From positions 415,778 through 479,777 of the forward strand of contig NZ_JAQRMY010000001.1 in the NCBI RefSeq assembly GCF_028613635.1: a DNA stretch of 64,000 nucleotides, read 5' to 3'. Source of the DNA: Devosia sp. ZB163. GTDB lineage: Bacteria; Pseudomonadota; Alphaproteobacteria; Rhizobiales; Devosiaceae. The notes beneath the pieces were generated by a model. That model was not told where the DNA came from, searched no databases, and worked only from the letters and a program-made list of their open reading frames with translations. Made by a program: the position numbers and the translations under genes. Shown here piece by piece: positions 56,876 through 64,000 of the stretch; position 1 is the stretch's first letter; every line of letters starts with the position of its first letter.

Positions 56876-56892
56876 TTTGGTAATTTACCGAA
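56876..56892. promoter_or_regulatory. Dyad and promoter upstream of the UvrA-like gene
   Basis: TTTGGTAA-t-TTACCGAA is a 17-bp dyad (7 of 8 paired), 11 bp before the start codon. On the minus strand TTGACG (56920-56925) with a -10-like TATTCA 17 bp on would start transcripts inside the dyad, so repression is plausible. Confidence 0.5.
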
Positions 56893-56940
56893 TGGTTGAA
56901 TAAGGCGAGTGGGGGTCCCCGTCAAGCCGGTGCCTGGTGC

Positions 56941-57047
56941 ACCCCCACCCCTCAGTCCCTCCCCACAAGGGGGAGGGAGGCGCACTTTGCACCGCCGGTT
57001 CAGTCGTCTCCCTCCCCCTTGTGGGGAGGGATCAAGGGTGGGGGTGG
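56941..57047. repeat. CCTCCCC-family inverted repeat pair
   Basis: CCCCTCAGTCCCTCCCCACA... faces ...TGTGGGGAGGGATCAAGGG across about 25 bp. Each half forms a CCTCCCC/GGGGAGG hairpin. It fills the gap between the permease and UvrA-like genes. Confidence 0.8.
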
Positions 57048-57062
57048 CCACACGCGCCGACC

Positions 57063-57812
57063 CTAGAGGCTCGCCTTGCGGATCGCTTTCGCGCCGATGC
57101 TGAGGCCGACGACGGCGGTGCCGGCGGCGATCAGGACGCCCCACAGCACCGTGGTGGTGAACAGCTCGCCGGCGAACAGCGCCCGCTCGGCTTCGACGAG
57201 ATAGGTCAGCGGGTTGAAGCGGCTGGCGATGTAAAGCCAGCCCGGCCCGTTCTCGATCGGCAGCAGCACCCCGCCCAGCAGCATCAGCGGCAGCGCCACC
57301 GACTGGCTCACCATGTAGAACAGCGAGGTGTTGTGCCGCGCCGCGATGGCGAGCGCATAGGAGAGCGCCGCGACCCCGGCGCCGAACAGGGCGAGCAGCG
57401 CCAGCCCGAACAGCATCTGGATCGGATGGAGCTGCAGCCCGAACGGCCAGGCGAGGAGGATCAGCGCCAGCGCCTGCAGCGCGAGGGGGAACATCTCCTT
57501 CAGCGAGCGGCCGAAGATCAGCGCCGGCCGGCTCATCGGAGTGGCGAGGAAACGCTCCAGTACGCCGCTCATCAGCTCCTCGGTGAGGCTCCAGCCGACC
57601 ATCGCGGTGCCGAACAGCGTCAGCATCACGATCATCCCCGGCACGAACCACTGCAGCGCATCGGCGGTGGAGCCGCCGACATCGAGCAGCGGCACGAAGA
57701 AGGCGAGGTAGAGGATCGGCTGCACGAGGCCGAACGCCATCCAGGACGGGTCGGCAAGGGTCGGCTTCATCTCGCGGGTGAACGAGGTCGCGACGTCACG
57801 GAAGAAGGTCAT
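57063..57812 (-). CDS. ABC-2 type permease, DrrB-like (249 aa)
   Basis: Six hydrophobic segments (for example ILYLAFFVPLLDVGG, MIVMLTLFGTAMVGWSL, ALQALALILLAWPF) and the ABC-2 signature around LPLMLLGGVLLPIENGPGWLYIASRFNPLTYLVEA. It pairs with the DrrA-like ATPase upstream on the same strand. Substrate is probably a hydrophobic drug or lipid; this is inferred from family. A repeat fills the 195-bp gap between the two genes. Confidence 0.88.
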   Translation of the reverse strand: MTFFRDVATSFTREMKPTLADPSWMAFGLVQPILYLAFFVPLLDVGGSTADALQWFVPGMIVMLTLFGTAMVGWSLTEELMSGVLERFLATPMSRPALIFGRSLKEMFPLALQALALILLAWPFGLQLHPIQMLFGLALLALFGAGVAALSYALAIAARHNTSLFYMVSQSVALPLMLLGGVLLPIENGPGWLYIASRFNPLTYLVEAERALFAGELFTTTVLWGVLIAAGTAVVGLSIGAKAIRKASL

Positions 57813-57839
57813 CGATGAAACTCCAAGTCTCTCGGGTCG

Positions 57840-57960
57840 CTTCTCCCCTCAGGGGAGAAGGTGGCGCGTAGCGCCGGATGAGGGGTGAAGGCGGCTCAGC
57901 TAGCGTAGATGGTGAGGCTGCACCCCTCACCCTGACCCTCTCCCCTGAGGGGAGAGGGGA
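57840..57960. repeat. CCTCCCC-like palindromic repeat (CTCCCCTGAGGGGAG type)
   Basis: TTCTCCCCTCAGGGGAGAA and CTCTCCCCTGAGGGGAGAG are palindromes facing each other, with GAGGGGTG/CACCCCTC inner arms. It lies inside the drrA-drrB-like transcription unit. Confidence 0.8.
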
Positions 57961-58007
57961 CTGCTCGGCTGGTGCGCGCCGCCCCCGTATCGGTGCAAAC
58001 GGGCCCT

Positions 58008-58955
58008 TCATGTCGCCGTCTCCCGGAGCGAGCGGCCGGTCAGCCCCAGGAACACGTCGTCGAGCGTCGGGCGACGGATGTTGGCGGCGAGAACGCGTGC
58101 GCCGCGCTGGTCCAGCGCCCGGATGAACTCGGGCAGTACCGCTTCGCCGCCCTTCACCGTCACCCCGACCCGGGCGCCGTCGCGGACGACTTCGCGGGCT
58201 TCGGGGAGGTTGGCGGCGATCTCGGCGGCGACAATCGCGTTGTCGGCATCGATGGTGATGCGGTCGCCGGCGAGGTTGGCCTTGAGCCGCTCCGGCGTGT
58301 CGTTGGCGATGACCTGGCCGTTGTCCATGATCATCACCCGCTCGGCCATCTGATCGGCCTCGTCGAGATAGTGGGTGGTGAGGAAGATGGTCATGCCCGT
58401 GGACTTCCTCAGTTTGACGATGTGCTCCCAGAGATTGGCGCGGCTATGGGGGTCGAGCCCGGTCGAGGGTTCGTCGAGAAACAGCACGCTCGGGCTGTGC
58501 ATCAGTCCGAGTGCGATATCGACGCGCCGCTTCTGCCCACCGGACAGGCTCATGCCGGTGCGTCTTTCGAGCCCGGTGAGTTCGAGCATGCCGATCAGTT
58601 CGTCGGCGCGGCGGGCCGCGGCGGCCCCGGTCATGCGCTGCGCCGCGCCCTGCGTCAGCAGTTCATCGCGCAGCTTGTTGTAGCCGCCGGCCCCGGCGCC
58701 CTGGCCGACATAGCCGATGCGGCGGCGCACCGCGTCGGCCTCGCGCAGCACGTCGTGGCCGGCAACGCTCGCCGCGCCCTCGGTCGGCGGCAGGAGTGTT
58801 GTCAGCATGCGGACGCTGGTGGATTTGCCGGCGCCGTTGGGGCCGAGGAAAGCGACGAGCTCGCCCTCCGCCACGTCGAGATCGAGGCCGCGCACGGCCT
58901 CGACGACGCCCTCCTTGGTCTTGAAGCTGCGCTTCAGTCCCCGCGCATGAATCAT
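58008..58955 (-). CDS. DrrA-like ABC transporter ATPase (315 aa)
   Basis: Walker A GPNGAGKST is at 38-46, followed by the DrrA-type segment RRRIGYVGQG, the signature LSGGQKRRVDIALGL, Walker B LFLDEPSTGLD and a C-terminal DrrA domain (VFLGLTGRSLRE). It energises the DrrB-like permease. It is divergent from the TetR-type gene with a 206-bp regulatory region. A stable hairpin lies in its leader. Confidence 0.9.
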   Translation of the reverse strand: MIHARGLKRSFKTKEGVVEAVRGLDLDVAEGELVAFLGPNGAGKSTSVRMLTTLLPPTEGAASVAGHDVLREADAVRRRIGYVGQGAGAGGYNKLRDELLTQGAAQRMTGAAAARRADELIGMLELTGLERRTGMSLSGGQKRRVDIALGLMHSPSVLFLDEPSTGLDPHSRANLWEHIVKLRKSTGMTIFLTTHYLDEADQMAERVMIMDNGQVIANDTPERLKANLAGDRITIDADNAIVAAEIAANLPEAREVVRDGARVGVTVKGGEAVLPEFIRALDQRGARVLAANIRRPTLDDVFLGLTGRSLRETAT

Positions 58956-58993
58956 CGCTCCACTCCTCAGTTCGCTTCATTGGACAAACCTAG

Positions 58994-59027
58994 CCAGCCC
59001 TGCTGACATGACGTGTCAGCAGGCTGG
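58994..59027 (-). promoter_or_regulatory. Long hairpin in the leader of the DrrA-like gene
   Basis: A 14-bp stem with one bulged base (CCAGCCTGCTGACA type arms) surrounds a 5-nt loop. As DNA it also contains TGACA-N5-TGTCA, a possible operator. It lies 38-72 bp upstream of the start codon. It may be an attenuator or a TetR site. Confidence 0.5.
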
Positions 59028-59097
59028 ATTTCGACACGCCGCTCGCCGGATACCCGAAGGGATATCTCGACTTTCGCGGGCAGTGCGTATAACGTTG

Positions 59098-59140
59098 TGC
59101 AGTGTACGAAGTTTGGATAGACCTAATCCTGTACACTGTA
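59098..59140. promoter_or_regulatory. Two TetR-type operator half-pairs
   Basis: TGCAGTGTA (59098-59106) and TACACTGTA (59132-59140) are copies of one short palindrome in opposite orientation. Together CAGTGTAC and GTACACTG form a perfect 8-bp inverted repeat with a 23-bp spacer. On the minus strand a -35-like TTTACA overlaps the right copy, with TATCCA 17 bp on. They are placed to control both divergent genes. Confidence 0.6.
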
Positions 59141-59161
59141 AAGAGTATTTTTGGAGGCCGG

Positions 59162-60034
59162 ATGGCCGAGGAAATTGCCGGACGGGGCGATCCCGTACGG
59201 ACGCTGGAACTGATGTGGGGCAAGGCCCCGGCGCCCCGGCGCGGGCCCAAGTCGCGGGTCAGCGTCGCCGATCTGGTGGCGGCCGCCGTCACCATCGCCG
59301 ATGCCGACGGGATCGACGCGGTCTCGACCCGGCGGGTCGCCGAGGCGGTGGGTATCTCGCCGATGAGCTTTTACACACACATCCCCGACAAGGCCGTGTT
59401 GCTCGACCTGATGCTCGATGCGGTGGCGTCGCCGCCCGGCGAGGATACGCCGGCCAATCCGGCCTTCGATCCGGCCGAGTGGCGGGCCAATGTCACGTTC
59501 GTCGCGCGTGCCTTCCGCGCCTTCTACCTGCGCCATCCCTGGGTGCTGCAGGTGGGGACGCATCGTCCGGTGCTCGGGCCCAACACCATGCGCGCCTATG
59601 ACGTCTTCCTCAGCGCCTTCGACGGCATCGGCCTGAGCGAAGTCGAGATGGACCTCTCGGTCACCATGGTCGCCAACTACGTGCATGGCGCGGTGCGCGA
59701 CGTGGCGCGCGCCCATATGGTCAAGGAACAGACCGGCAAGAGCGACGACGAGTGGTGGTACACCATCGCGCCGTTCCTCGAGACCATCGACTTCTCGCCC
59801 TATCCGGTGGCAAACCGGGTCGGGCCGGTGGTCGGCGAACTCTACGGGCTGGGCGACCCCGACCTCGCCTTCGATTTCGGACTGGAGCGGCTGCTCGACG
59901 GGCTCGAGCGGCTGATCGAGGGCAAGGCTTCGTCCGCGGTCGTCATTCCGCCGAAGCTGACGCCGGCGGATCGAGAAGGTCTGGTCATCCCACCGTTGAC
60001 GCCGCCGCGTGGAGCGCCTAACTCGGGCAGATGA
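59162..60034 (+). CDS. TetR-family regulator (290 aa)
   Basis: The helix-turn-helix lies at about 40-85 ([51 protein letters not shown]), preceded by a ~35-residue basic/Pro lead. The C-terminal domain ([25 protein letters not shown]-like) belongs to the TetR_C group common beside drug exporters. GGAGG precedes the ATG. The stop overlaps the rbfA start by four bases (ATGA), which couples rbfA translation to this gene. Confidence 0.9.
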   Translation: MAEEIAGRGDPVRTLELMWGKAPAPRRGPKSRVSVADLVAAAVTIADADGIDAVSTRRVAEAVGISPMSFYTHIPDKAVLLDLMLDAVASPPGEDTPANPAFDPAEWRANVTFVARAFRAFYLRHPWVLQVGTHRPVLGPNTMRAYDVFLSAFDGIGLSEVEMDLSVTMVANYVHGAVRDVARAHMVKEQTGKSDDEWWYTIAPFLETIDFSPYPVANRVGPVVGELYGLGDPDLAFDFGLERLLDGLERLIEGKASSAVVIPPKLTPADREGLVIPPLTPPRGAPNSGR

Positions 60035-60435
60035 AACGCGACACCCACAAGCCCACCGGTCCCAGTCAGCGCATGCTGCGCGTCGGCGAACTGGTGCGCC
60101 ATGCCCTGGCGCAGGTCTTCGCGCGTGGCGAGATCGAAGATCCGCTGCTCGAAGGCAAGGTCATCACCGTGCCCGAAGTCCGCATGACGCCGGACCTGAA
60201 GCTCGCCAACGCCTACATCATGCCGCTGGGTGGCGAGGGGGCCGAGGAAGTCGTCGAGGCGCTCAACCGGCACCACCGCTTCATCCGCGGCCGTATCGCC
60301 CCCGATCTTGATCTGAAGTTCGCTCCCGACCTGCGCTTCTTCGTCGACAACACCTTCGAGGAGTTCGGCAAGATCGACGCCCTGCTGCGCTCCGACCGCG
60401 TGCAGCGCGACATCAGGGACGACGACGAAGACTAG
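60031..60435 (+). CDS. rbfA: Ribosome-binding factor A (134 aa)
   Basis: A KH-fold protein for 30S maturation. Motifs are [57 protein letters not shown] and the C-terminal [22 protein letters not shown]. It lacks an evident Shine-Dalgarno of its own and overlaps the TetR stop. Normally it directly follows infB; here about 8.8 kb intervene. Confidence 0.95.
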   Translation: MKRDTHKPTGPSQRMLRVGELVRHALAQVFARGEIEDPLLEGKVITVPEVRMTPDLKLANAYIMPLGGEGAEEVVEALNRHHRFIRGRIAPDLDLKFAPDLRFFVDNTFEEFGKIDALLRSDRVQRDIRDDDED

Positions 60436-60476
60436 CGCTTCCGCGAGGAACGCACCGACGCTCGTAGTCGCCTTCC

Positions 60477-60572
60477 TTCACCGGATGGGAGGGGTCAAGG
60501 ATGGGGTGAAACCCCATGCCCGGCGCGAGTTGCACCCCCACCATCAATCCCTCCCCCGAAGGGGCGGGATGC
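60477..60572. repeat. Degenerate CCTCCCC-family repeat
   Basis: GGATGGGAGGGGTCAAGG faces CCATCAATCCCTCCCCCGAAGGGGCGGG. An inner GGGGTGAAACCCC hairpin is present. It fills the rbfA-truB gap and supplies the G-rich stretch just before an alternative truB ATG at 60569. Confidence 0.65.
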
Positions 60573-60589
60573 GACAGGTTCGATATCCA

Positions 60590-61489
60590 GTGTCCCAGGC
60601 CAAATCCCCCAAGCGCGACGTCTCCGGCTGGCTCATCTTCGACAAGCCCTACGACATGACCTCGACCCAGGCGGTCGGCAAGATCCGCTGGCTGTTCGGC
60701 GCCAAGAAAGCCGGCCATGCCGGCACGCTCGACCCGCTGGCCACCGGCATCCTCCCCATCGCGCTCGGCGAAGCCACCAAGACGGTCCCCGCCGTGCAGG
60801 ATGGCAAGAAAGTCTACCGCTTCGCCATCAAGTGGGGCGAGCAGACCACGACCGACGACATCGAGGGTGAAGTCAGCAACAGCTCGACCGCCCGGCCTTC
60901 CGAAGCCGATATCCGGGCTGCGCTGCCCCGCTTCACCGGCGAGATCATGCAGGTTCCGCCCGCCTTCTCGGCGATCAAGATCGACGGCGAGCGCGCCTAT
61001 GACCTTGCCCGCGCCGGCGAAACCGTGGAACTCGCCCCCCGCCCGGTCTTCATCGAGACGCTGGAGCTCATCGCGCATCGCGGCGAAACGAGCGAGCTCG
61101 AGATGTCGTGCGAGAAGGGTACCTATGTGCGTGCGCTCGCCCGCGATCTCGCCCGGCACCTCGGCACGTTCGGCCATGTGGTCGAGCTGCGGCGCACCGC
61201 CGTTGGTCCCTTCACGACGGTTCGCGCCGTCGACCTCGCCACGCTGGAAGCCGCCGCCGATCGTGACGGCCTGCTCCTGCCCATCAGCGAAGGCCTGACT
61301 CTGCTGCCCGAAATTCGCCTAACGCCGGATCAGGTCAGCGTCGTCCGTCATGGCAACCCGGTTCTGCTCACCGGCCGCGCGGCGCCCATCGCGCTCGAGG
61401 AGTGCTGGGCCAGCTCGGGCGGCGTCGCCGTTGCGCTCGGCCGCGTCGAGATGGGACAGTTCAAGCCCCAGCGCGTCATCAACGGCTAA
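60590..61489 (+). CDS. truB: tRNA pseudouridine55 synthase TruB (299 aa)
   Basis: It forms pseudouridine in the T-loop of tRNAs. The catalytic Asp lies in AGHAGTLDPLATGIL. GWLIFDKPYDMTSTQAV, PPAFSAIKIDGERAYDLARAG and the TYVRALARDLARHLG segment are diagnostic. The start is GTG 60590 giving (M)SQAKSPKRDVSGW; ATG 60569, inside the upstream repeat, is the alternative. Confidence 0.93.
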   Translation: MSQAKSPKRDVSGWLIFDKPYDMTSTQAVGKIRWLFGAKKAGHAGTLDPLATGILPIALGEATKTVPAVQDGKKVYRFAIKWGEQTTTDDIEGEVSNSSTARPSEADIRAALPRFTGEIMQVPPAFSAIKIDGERAYDLARAGETVELAPRPVFIETLELIAHRGETSELEMSCEKGTYVRALARDLARHLGTFGHVVELRRTAVGPFTTVRAVDLATLEAAADRDGLLLPISEGLTLLPEIRLTPDQVSVVRHGNPVLLTGRAAPIALEECWASSGGVAVALGRVEMGQFKPQRVING

Positions 61490-61582
61490 TTTTTCTTCAA
61501 CCTGTTGCAACTCACAGGCTAACCTGGCGTTTAAGGGCTGAAGTTTTCCTAGGGGCCGGGCGTATGTCTGCCGGAGTAGTTG

Positions 61583-63286
61583 ATGGCTGACGGGTCCGGT
61601 TCGGCTGAAACCGGCGCTAGCAAGCGTACGCGCGTCGCGCGTCCGATCGCCGTCTATCTGTTTGTCCTCGCGCTCGTCGCGCTGGTTCCGGCCTTCATCT
61701 TCTCGGCCGTGCTGCTGCAGCGAAACAACGAGGCGCAGGAGCGGGTGGTCGAGACCCTGATCACCGGCAATGCCCGCGCCATCGTCCAGGCCGTCGACCG
61801 TGAGATCAACGCCAACGTCACGACGCTGCGCGTTCTCGCGACGACCCCGCCGCTCGAGCCTGCCGACTATCCCGCCTTCCACGCGCGGGTCAGCCAGGCC
61901 CTCGCCGATACCGGTTCGTACGTCTACCTGATCCACCCCGACTTCACCTCCGATCTCTCGACCCGCGTGCCGATATCGGAGCAGAAGGTCACCCCGATCG
62001 GCGACGTCGAGACGGCAAAGAAGGCCTTCGAGACGCATGAGGTCGTCGTTTCCGATGCCGTGTTCGGCCGTGTCTCCCAGCAATGGGTGGTCAACATCCT
62101 CCTGCCCATCTTCCCGCCCGGGAATGAGCCCCTGATCCTGGGGTTCAGCCGTTCCGCCAGCCAGCTCTCGATGCCGCTGCTCGCAAGCCGCATGCCCGAG
62201 GGCTGGCACGTCGCGCTCGTCGACCGCAAGGGCGTGATGATCGCCACCACGGGCGACGGCGGCGCCACCGGCGACGCCTTCAACCTGCTGCCGCTGGACC
62301 AGCTCGGCTCGGCTGCCGGCTGGCGCAACGTCCGCGACGGCAACACCGACTACCTCGTCGTCACCCAGCAGTCGCTGCTCACCGGCTGGACGCTCGTCGC
62401 CTGGGCCGACCGCAACGTGGTGGCCCAGCCGCTGGCCGATGCTTTCTGGTCGCTGCTCGCCGGCGGCGTGCTGCTCGCGGCGCTGGTCGTGCTCGTCGTC
62501 TATGGCGTGAGCCTGCAGATCGGGCGCTCGGTCCACGGGCTCGAGGCCGATGCCAAGCGGCTGGGCGCCGGCCAGCCCGTGGAGGCCCGGCACTTCCCCA
62601 TCGAGGAGATCGAGACCGTCTCCGCTGCGCTCGGCGATGCGTCGCGGCGGCGGCAGGCCGCCGAAACCGAGGTGCGGTTCTTGATGCGCGAGCTGGCGCA
62701 TCGATCGAAGAACCAGATGACGGTCATCGCCGCCATGGCCAAGCAGACGGCCCGCGGCGCCGATACCGTGCCCGAGTTCGTCCAGAGCTTCGAGCGGCGC
62801 ATCTTCGGGCTCGCCCGCTCCACCGACCTGCTGCTCGCCCACGGCGTCGCCGGCGTCGACCTCAAGGAGTTGATGGTCAGCCAGATCGACCCGTTCTGCC
62901 CGGTCGATGGCAAGCAGGTGGTCGTCGAGGGCCCGGCGCTGCGGCTCAACGCCCAGGCGGCGCAGATCCTGGGCATGGCGGCCCATGAGCTGGCGACCAA
63001 CGCGGCGAAATACGGCGCCTTCGCCCGCGAGGGCGGACGGCTCTCGGTTACATGGAAGCGTGAGGGCGAGGCTGTCGCCTTCACCTGGCATGAGACGGGC
63101 AGCACGCCCGGCGTCATTCAGCCCCGGCGCGGCTTCGGCACCACGGTGCTCGAGAACATGGTCGGCCGCTCGCTCAACGGCGAAGTGAACCGCGAAGTGC
63201 ACGAACGCGGCATCACCTGGCGCTTCACCATCCCGCTCGCTTCGCTCGATCCATCGGACACGCTCAACGGCCGGGCCGAGGCCTAA
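61583..63286 (+). CDS. HWE/HisKA_2-type sensor histidine kinase (567 aa)
   Basis: TM1 (about 25-48) and TM2 (about 290-315) flank a double-Cache-like periplasmic sensor. A HAMP-like linker follows. The phospho-acceptor is His373 (RELAHRSKNQMTVIAAMAKQ). The N box is AAHELATNAAKYGAF and VAFTWHETG carries the WxE of HWE kinases. No response regulator is adjacent, so it is an orphan. It probably feeds general stress or light-type signalling; that is inference. GGAG lies 6 nt before the ATG. Confidence 0.9.
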   Translation: MADGSGSAETGASKRTRVARPIAVYLFVLALVALVPAFIFSAVLLQRNNEAQERVVETLITGNARAIVQAVDREINANVTTLRVLATTPPLEPADYPAFHARVSQALADTGSYVYLIHPDFTSDLSTRVPISEQKVTPIGDVETAKKAFETHEVVVSDAVFGRVSQQWVVNILLPIFPPGNEPLILGFSRSASQLSMPLLASRMPEGWHVALVDRKGVMIATTGDGGATGDAFNLLPLDQLGSAAGWRNVRDGNTDYLVVTQQSLLTGWTLVAWADRNVVAQPLADAFWSLLAGGVLLAALVVLVVYGVSLQIGRSVHGLEADAKRLGAGQPVEARHFPIEEIETVSAALGDASRRRQAAETEVRFLMRELAHRSKNQMTVIAAMAKQTARGADTVPEFVQSFERRIFGLARSTDLLLAHGVAGVDLKELMVSQIDPFCPVDGKQVVVEGPALRLNAQAAQILGMAAHELATNAAKYGAFAREGGRLSVTWKREGEAVAFTWHETGSTPGVIQPRRGFGTTVLENMVGRSLNGEVNREVHERGITWRFTIPLASLDPSDTLNGRAEA

Positions 63287-63441
63287 GAGCGGGACCCGGC
63301 GGACAATTAGCTGGCATTTCCTGCCCCTTTCCCCTATAGAGCGCGCCAAGTTCCGGCTTGCCGGCACTTCTCATGGCTCCACCTGGACGACATCCCGGGT
63401 GGCAGCGTCCCGATGATCCTCTATTTGAAAGGACCTAGCCG

Positions 63442-63711
63442 ATGTCGATTACCGCAGAGCGGAAGACTGCGCTCATCAAGGACTTTGCGACCAAGAAGGA
63501 CGACACGGGCTCGCCCGAAGTCCAGGTCGCGATCCTCTCCGAACGCATCGCCAATCTCACCGAGCACTTCAAGAGCCACAACAAGGACAACCACTCCCGT
63601 CGTGGCCTGCTGAAGATGGTTTCGACGCGCCGTCGCCTTCTCGACTACGTCAAGAAGAACGACGAGACGCGCTACAAGGCGCTGATCGAGCGCCTCGGCC
63701 TCCGCCGCTAA
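63442..63711 (+). CDS. rpsO: 30S ribosomal protein S15 (89 aa)
   Basis: Full-length S15: [69 protein letters not shown] lies before the ATG. Usually pnp follows; the window ends before it. Confidence 0.98.
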   Translation: MSITAERKTALIKDFATKKDDTGSPEVQVAILSERIANLTEHFKSHNKDNHSRRGLLKMVSTRRRLLDYVKKNDETRYKALIERLGLRR

Positions 63712-63732
63712 GGCAGGGTCGATCGAACTTGG

Positions 63733-63752
63733 TCGCGAGGCACGCCTCGCGA
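63733..63752 (+). terminator. Hairpin after rpsO
   Basis: TCGCGAGG-cacg-CCTCGCGA is a perfect 8-bp stem 22 bp after the rpsO stop, followed by TCCTTTG. It may be a partial terminator or an RNA-processing site. Confidence 0.5.
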
Positions 63753-63915
63753 TCCTTTGCCCCGGCCGGATGCCGGGTGTTGCGTAGGCTGACGAACTAC
63801 GCGGAGCATGGCGAGATCATCGGCCGCTCACGGTGCCAGTGGGCACCTCCCTCCCAGGAAAATGAGCGGCTCATCGTCTTGTCCATGTTCCGCCCCGGCC
63901 GCGGGAGCGTGATCA

Positions 63916-63937
63916 GGAAAAGTCATGAGACTTTTCC
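63916..63937. promoter_or_regulatory. Perfect 9-bp hairpin/dyad downstream of rpsO
   Basis: GGAAAAGTC-atga-GACTTTTCC is a perfect dyad in the region where the pnp leader would begin. It could be an RNase III-type processing stem or an operator. Apart from this and the preceding hairpin, nothing else is recognised in 63712-64000. Confidence 0.4.
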
Positions 63938-64000
63938 GGTTCGAGAGCGCGACCACAGAATATGCCGGGAGTCAGCGCCGAACCGTGCCGATTTTGGGCT

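Noticed and set aside
53417-57047. CRISPR array
   Set aside because: The repeats are palindromic composites of variable size with irregular spacing and no constant spacer length, and no cas genes are present.
56866-57651. N-terminal extension of the UvrA-like frame to 1009 codons
   Set aside because: The extension runs through a palindromic repeat and the out-of-frame permease gene. The UvrA-type N-terminus (MYGSIRIRGARENNLKNVSL) starts cleanly at 56865 with a ribosome binding site.
63712-64000. Start of pnp
   Set aside because: pnp usually follows rpsO, but no polynucleotide phosphorylase N-terminus is visible before the window ends.

Overview
The window is GC-rich chromosomal DNA from an alphaproteobacterium. 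It most likely belongs to the Hyphomicrobiales (Rhizobiales), and gene order and protein style resemble Devosia and relatives; that genus-level guess is inference. Supporting signs are an iron regulator with the three RirA cysteines and an Irr-type box in its promoter, the order hrcA/grpE/rph/rdgB/hemW, the order lnt-metK-trmB followed by rimP-nusA-ylxR-infB, a PBP-activator lipoprotein next to rsmI-yraN-gshB, and an HWE-type kinase. No rRNA, tRNA, CRISPR array, transposase or phage gene was recognised.

Layout. 0-9.6 kb holds a gene tail, a small ORF, an ASCH-domain protein, a LacI-type regulator, two aldo/keto reductases, an Uup-type ABC-F ATPase, a candidate small RNA, rirA, a RecD-like helicase and an FAH-family hydrolase. 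9.7-16.3 kb is a catabolic block that looks like hydroxyproline use: a DapA-family lyase/deaminase, a proline-racemase-family enzyme with a Ser/Cys dyad, a DadA-like oxidase, an AtzG/AtzE amidase pair, an SDR and an IclR regulator. 16.3-21.6 kb is the PBP activator, rsmI, yraN, gshB, an SH3 protein and a 2-hydroxyacid dehydrogenase. 21.6-27.4 kb holds an ECF42 sigma factor with its DGPF partner, a GAF-GGDEF cyclase, a LacI repressor with three operators beside a lone 61-residue ORF, and a second DGPF protein. 27.5-32 kb is grpE-hrcA and rph-rdgB-hemW. 32-36 kb is purine salvage (adenine deaminase, guanine deaminase, deoxyribosyltransferase family) and a serine hydrolase. 37-41 kb is lnt, metK and trmB. 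41-45.4 kb is mixed redox and regulatory genes. 45.4-51.3 kb is rimP-nusA-ylxR-infB, with a promoter and attenuator-like hairpin in front and a strong terminator behind.

The most unusual region is 51.4-60.6 kb. The usual infB-rbfA-truB-rpsO continuation is interrupted by about 8.8 kb carrying an ABC exporter, a secreted protein, a UvrA-like (DrrC-type) ATPase, a DrrB-type permease, a DrrA-type ATPase and a divergent TetR gene whose stop codon overlaps the rbfA start. Most gaps in this segment carry a CCTCCCC-type palindromic repeat that I did not see elsewhere in the window. rbfA therefore appears to be transcribed from the promoter of a drug-efflux-type repressor. truB, an HWE kinase and rpsO follow.

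A second, unrelated repeat family (paired inverted GTCATCCC elements) lies at about 2.6, 10.6, 40.0, 41.0 and 53.5 kb. Several genes use TTG or GTG starts chosen from Shine-Dalgarno spacing or overlap with the preceding stop.
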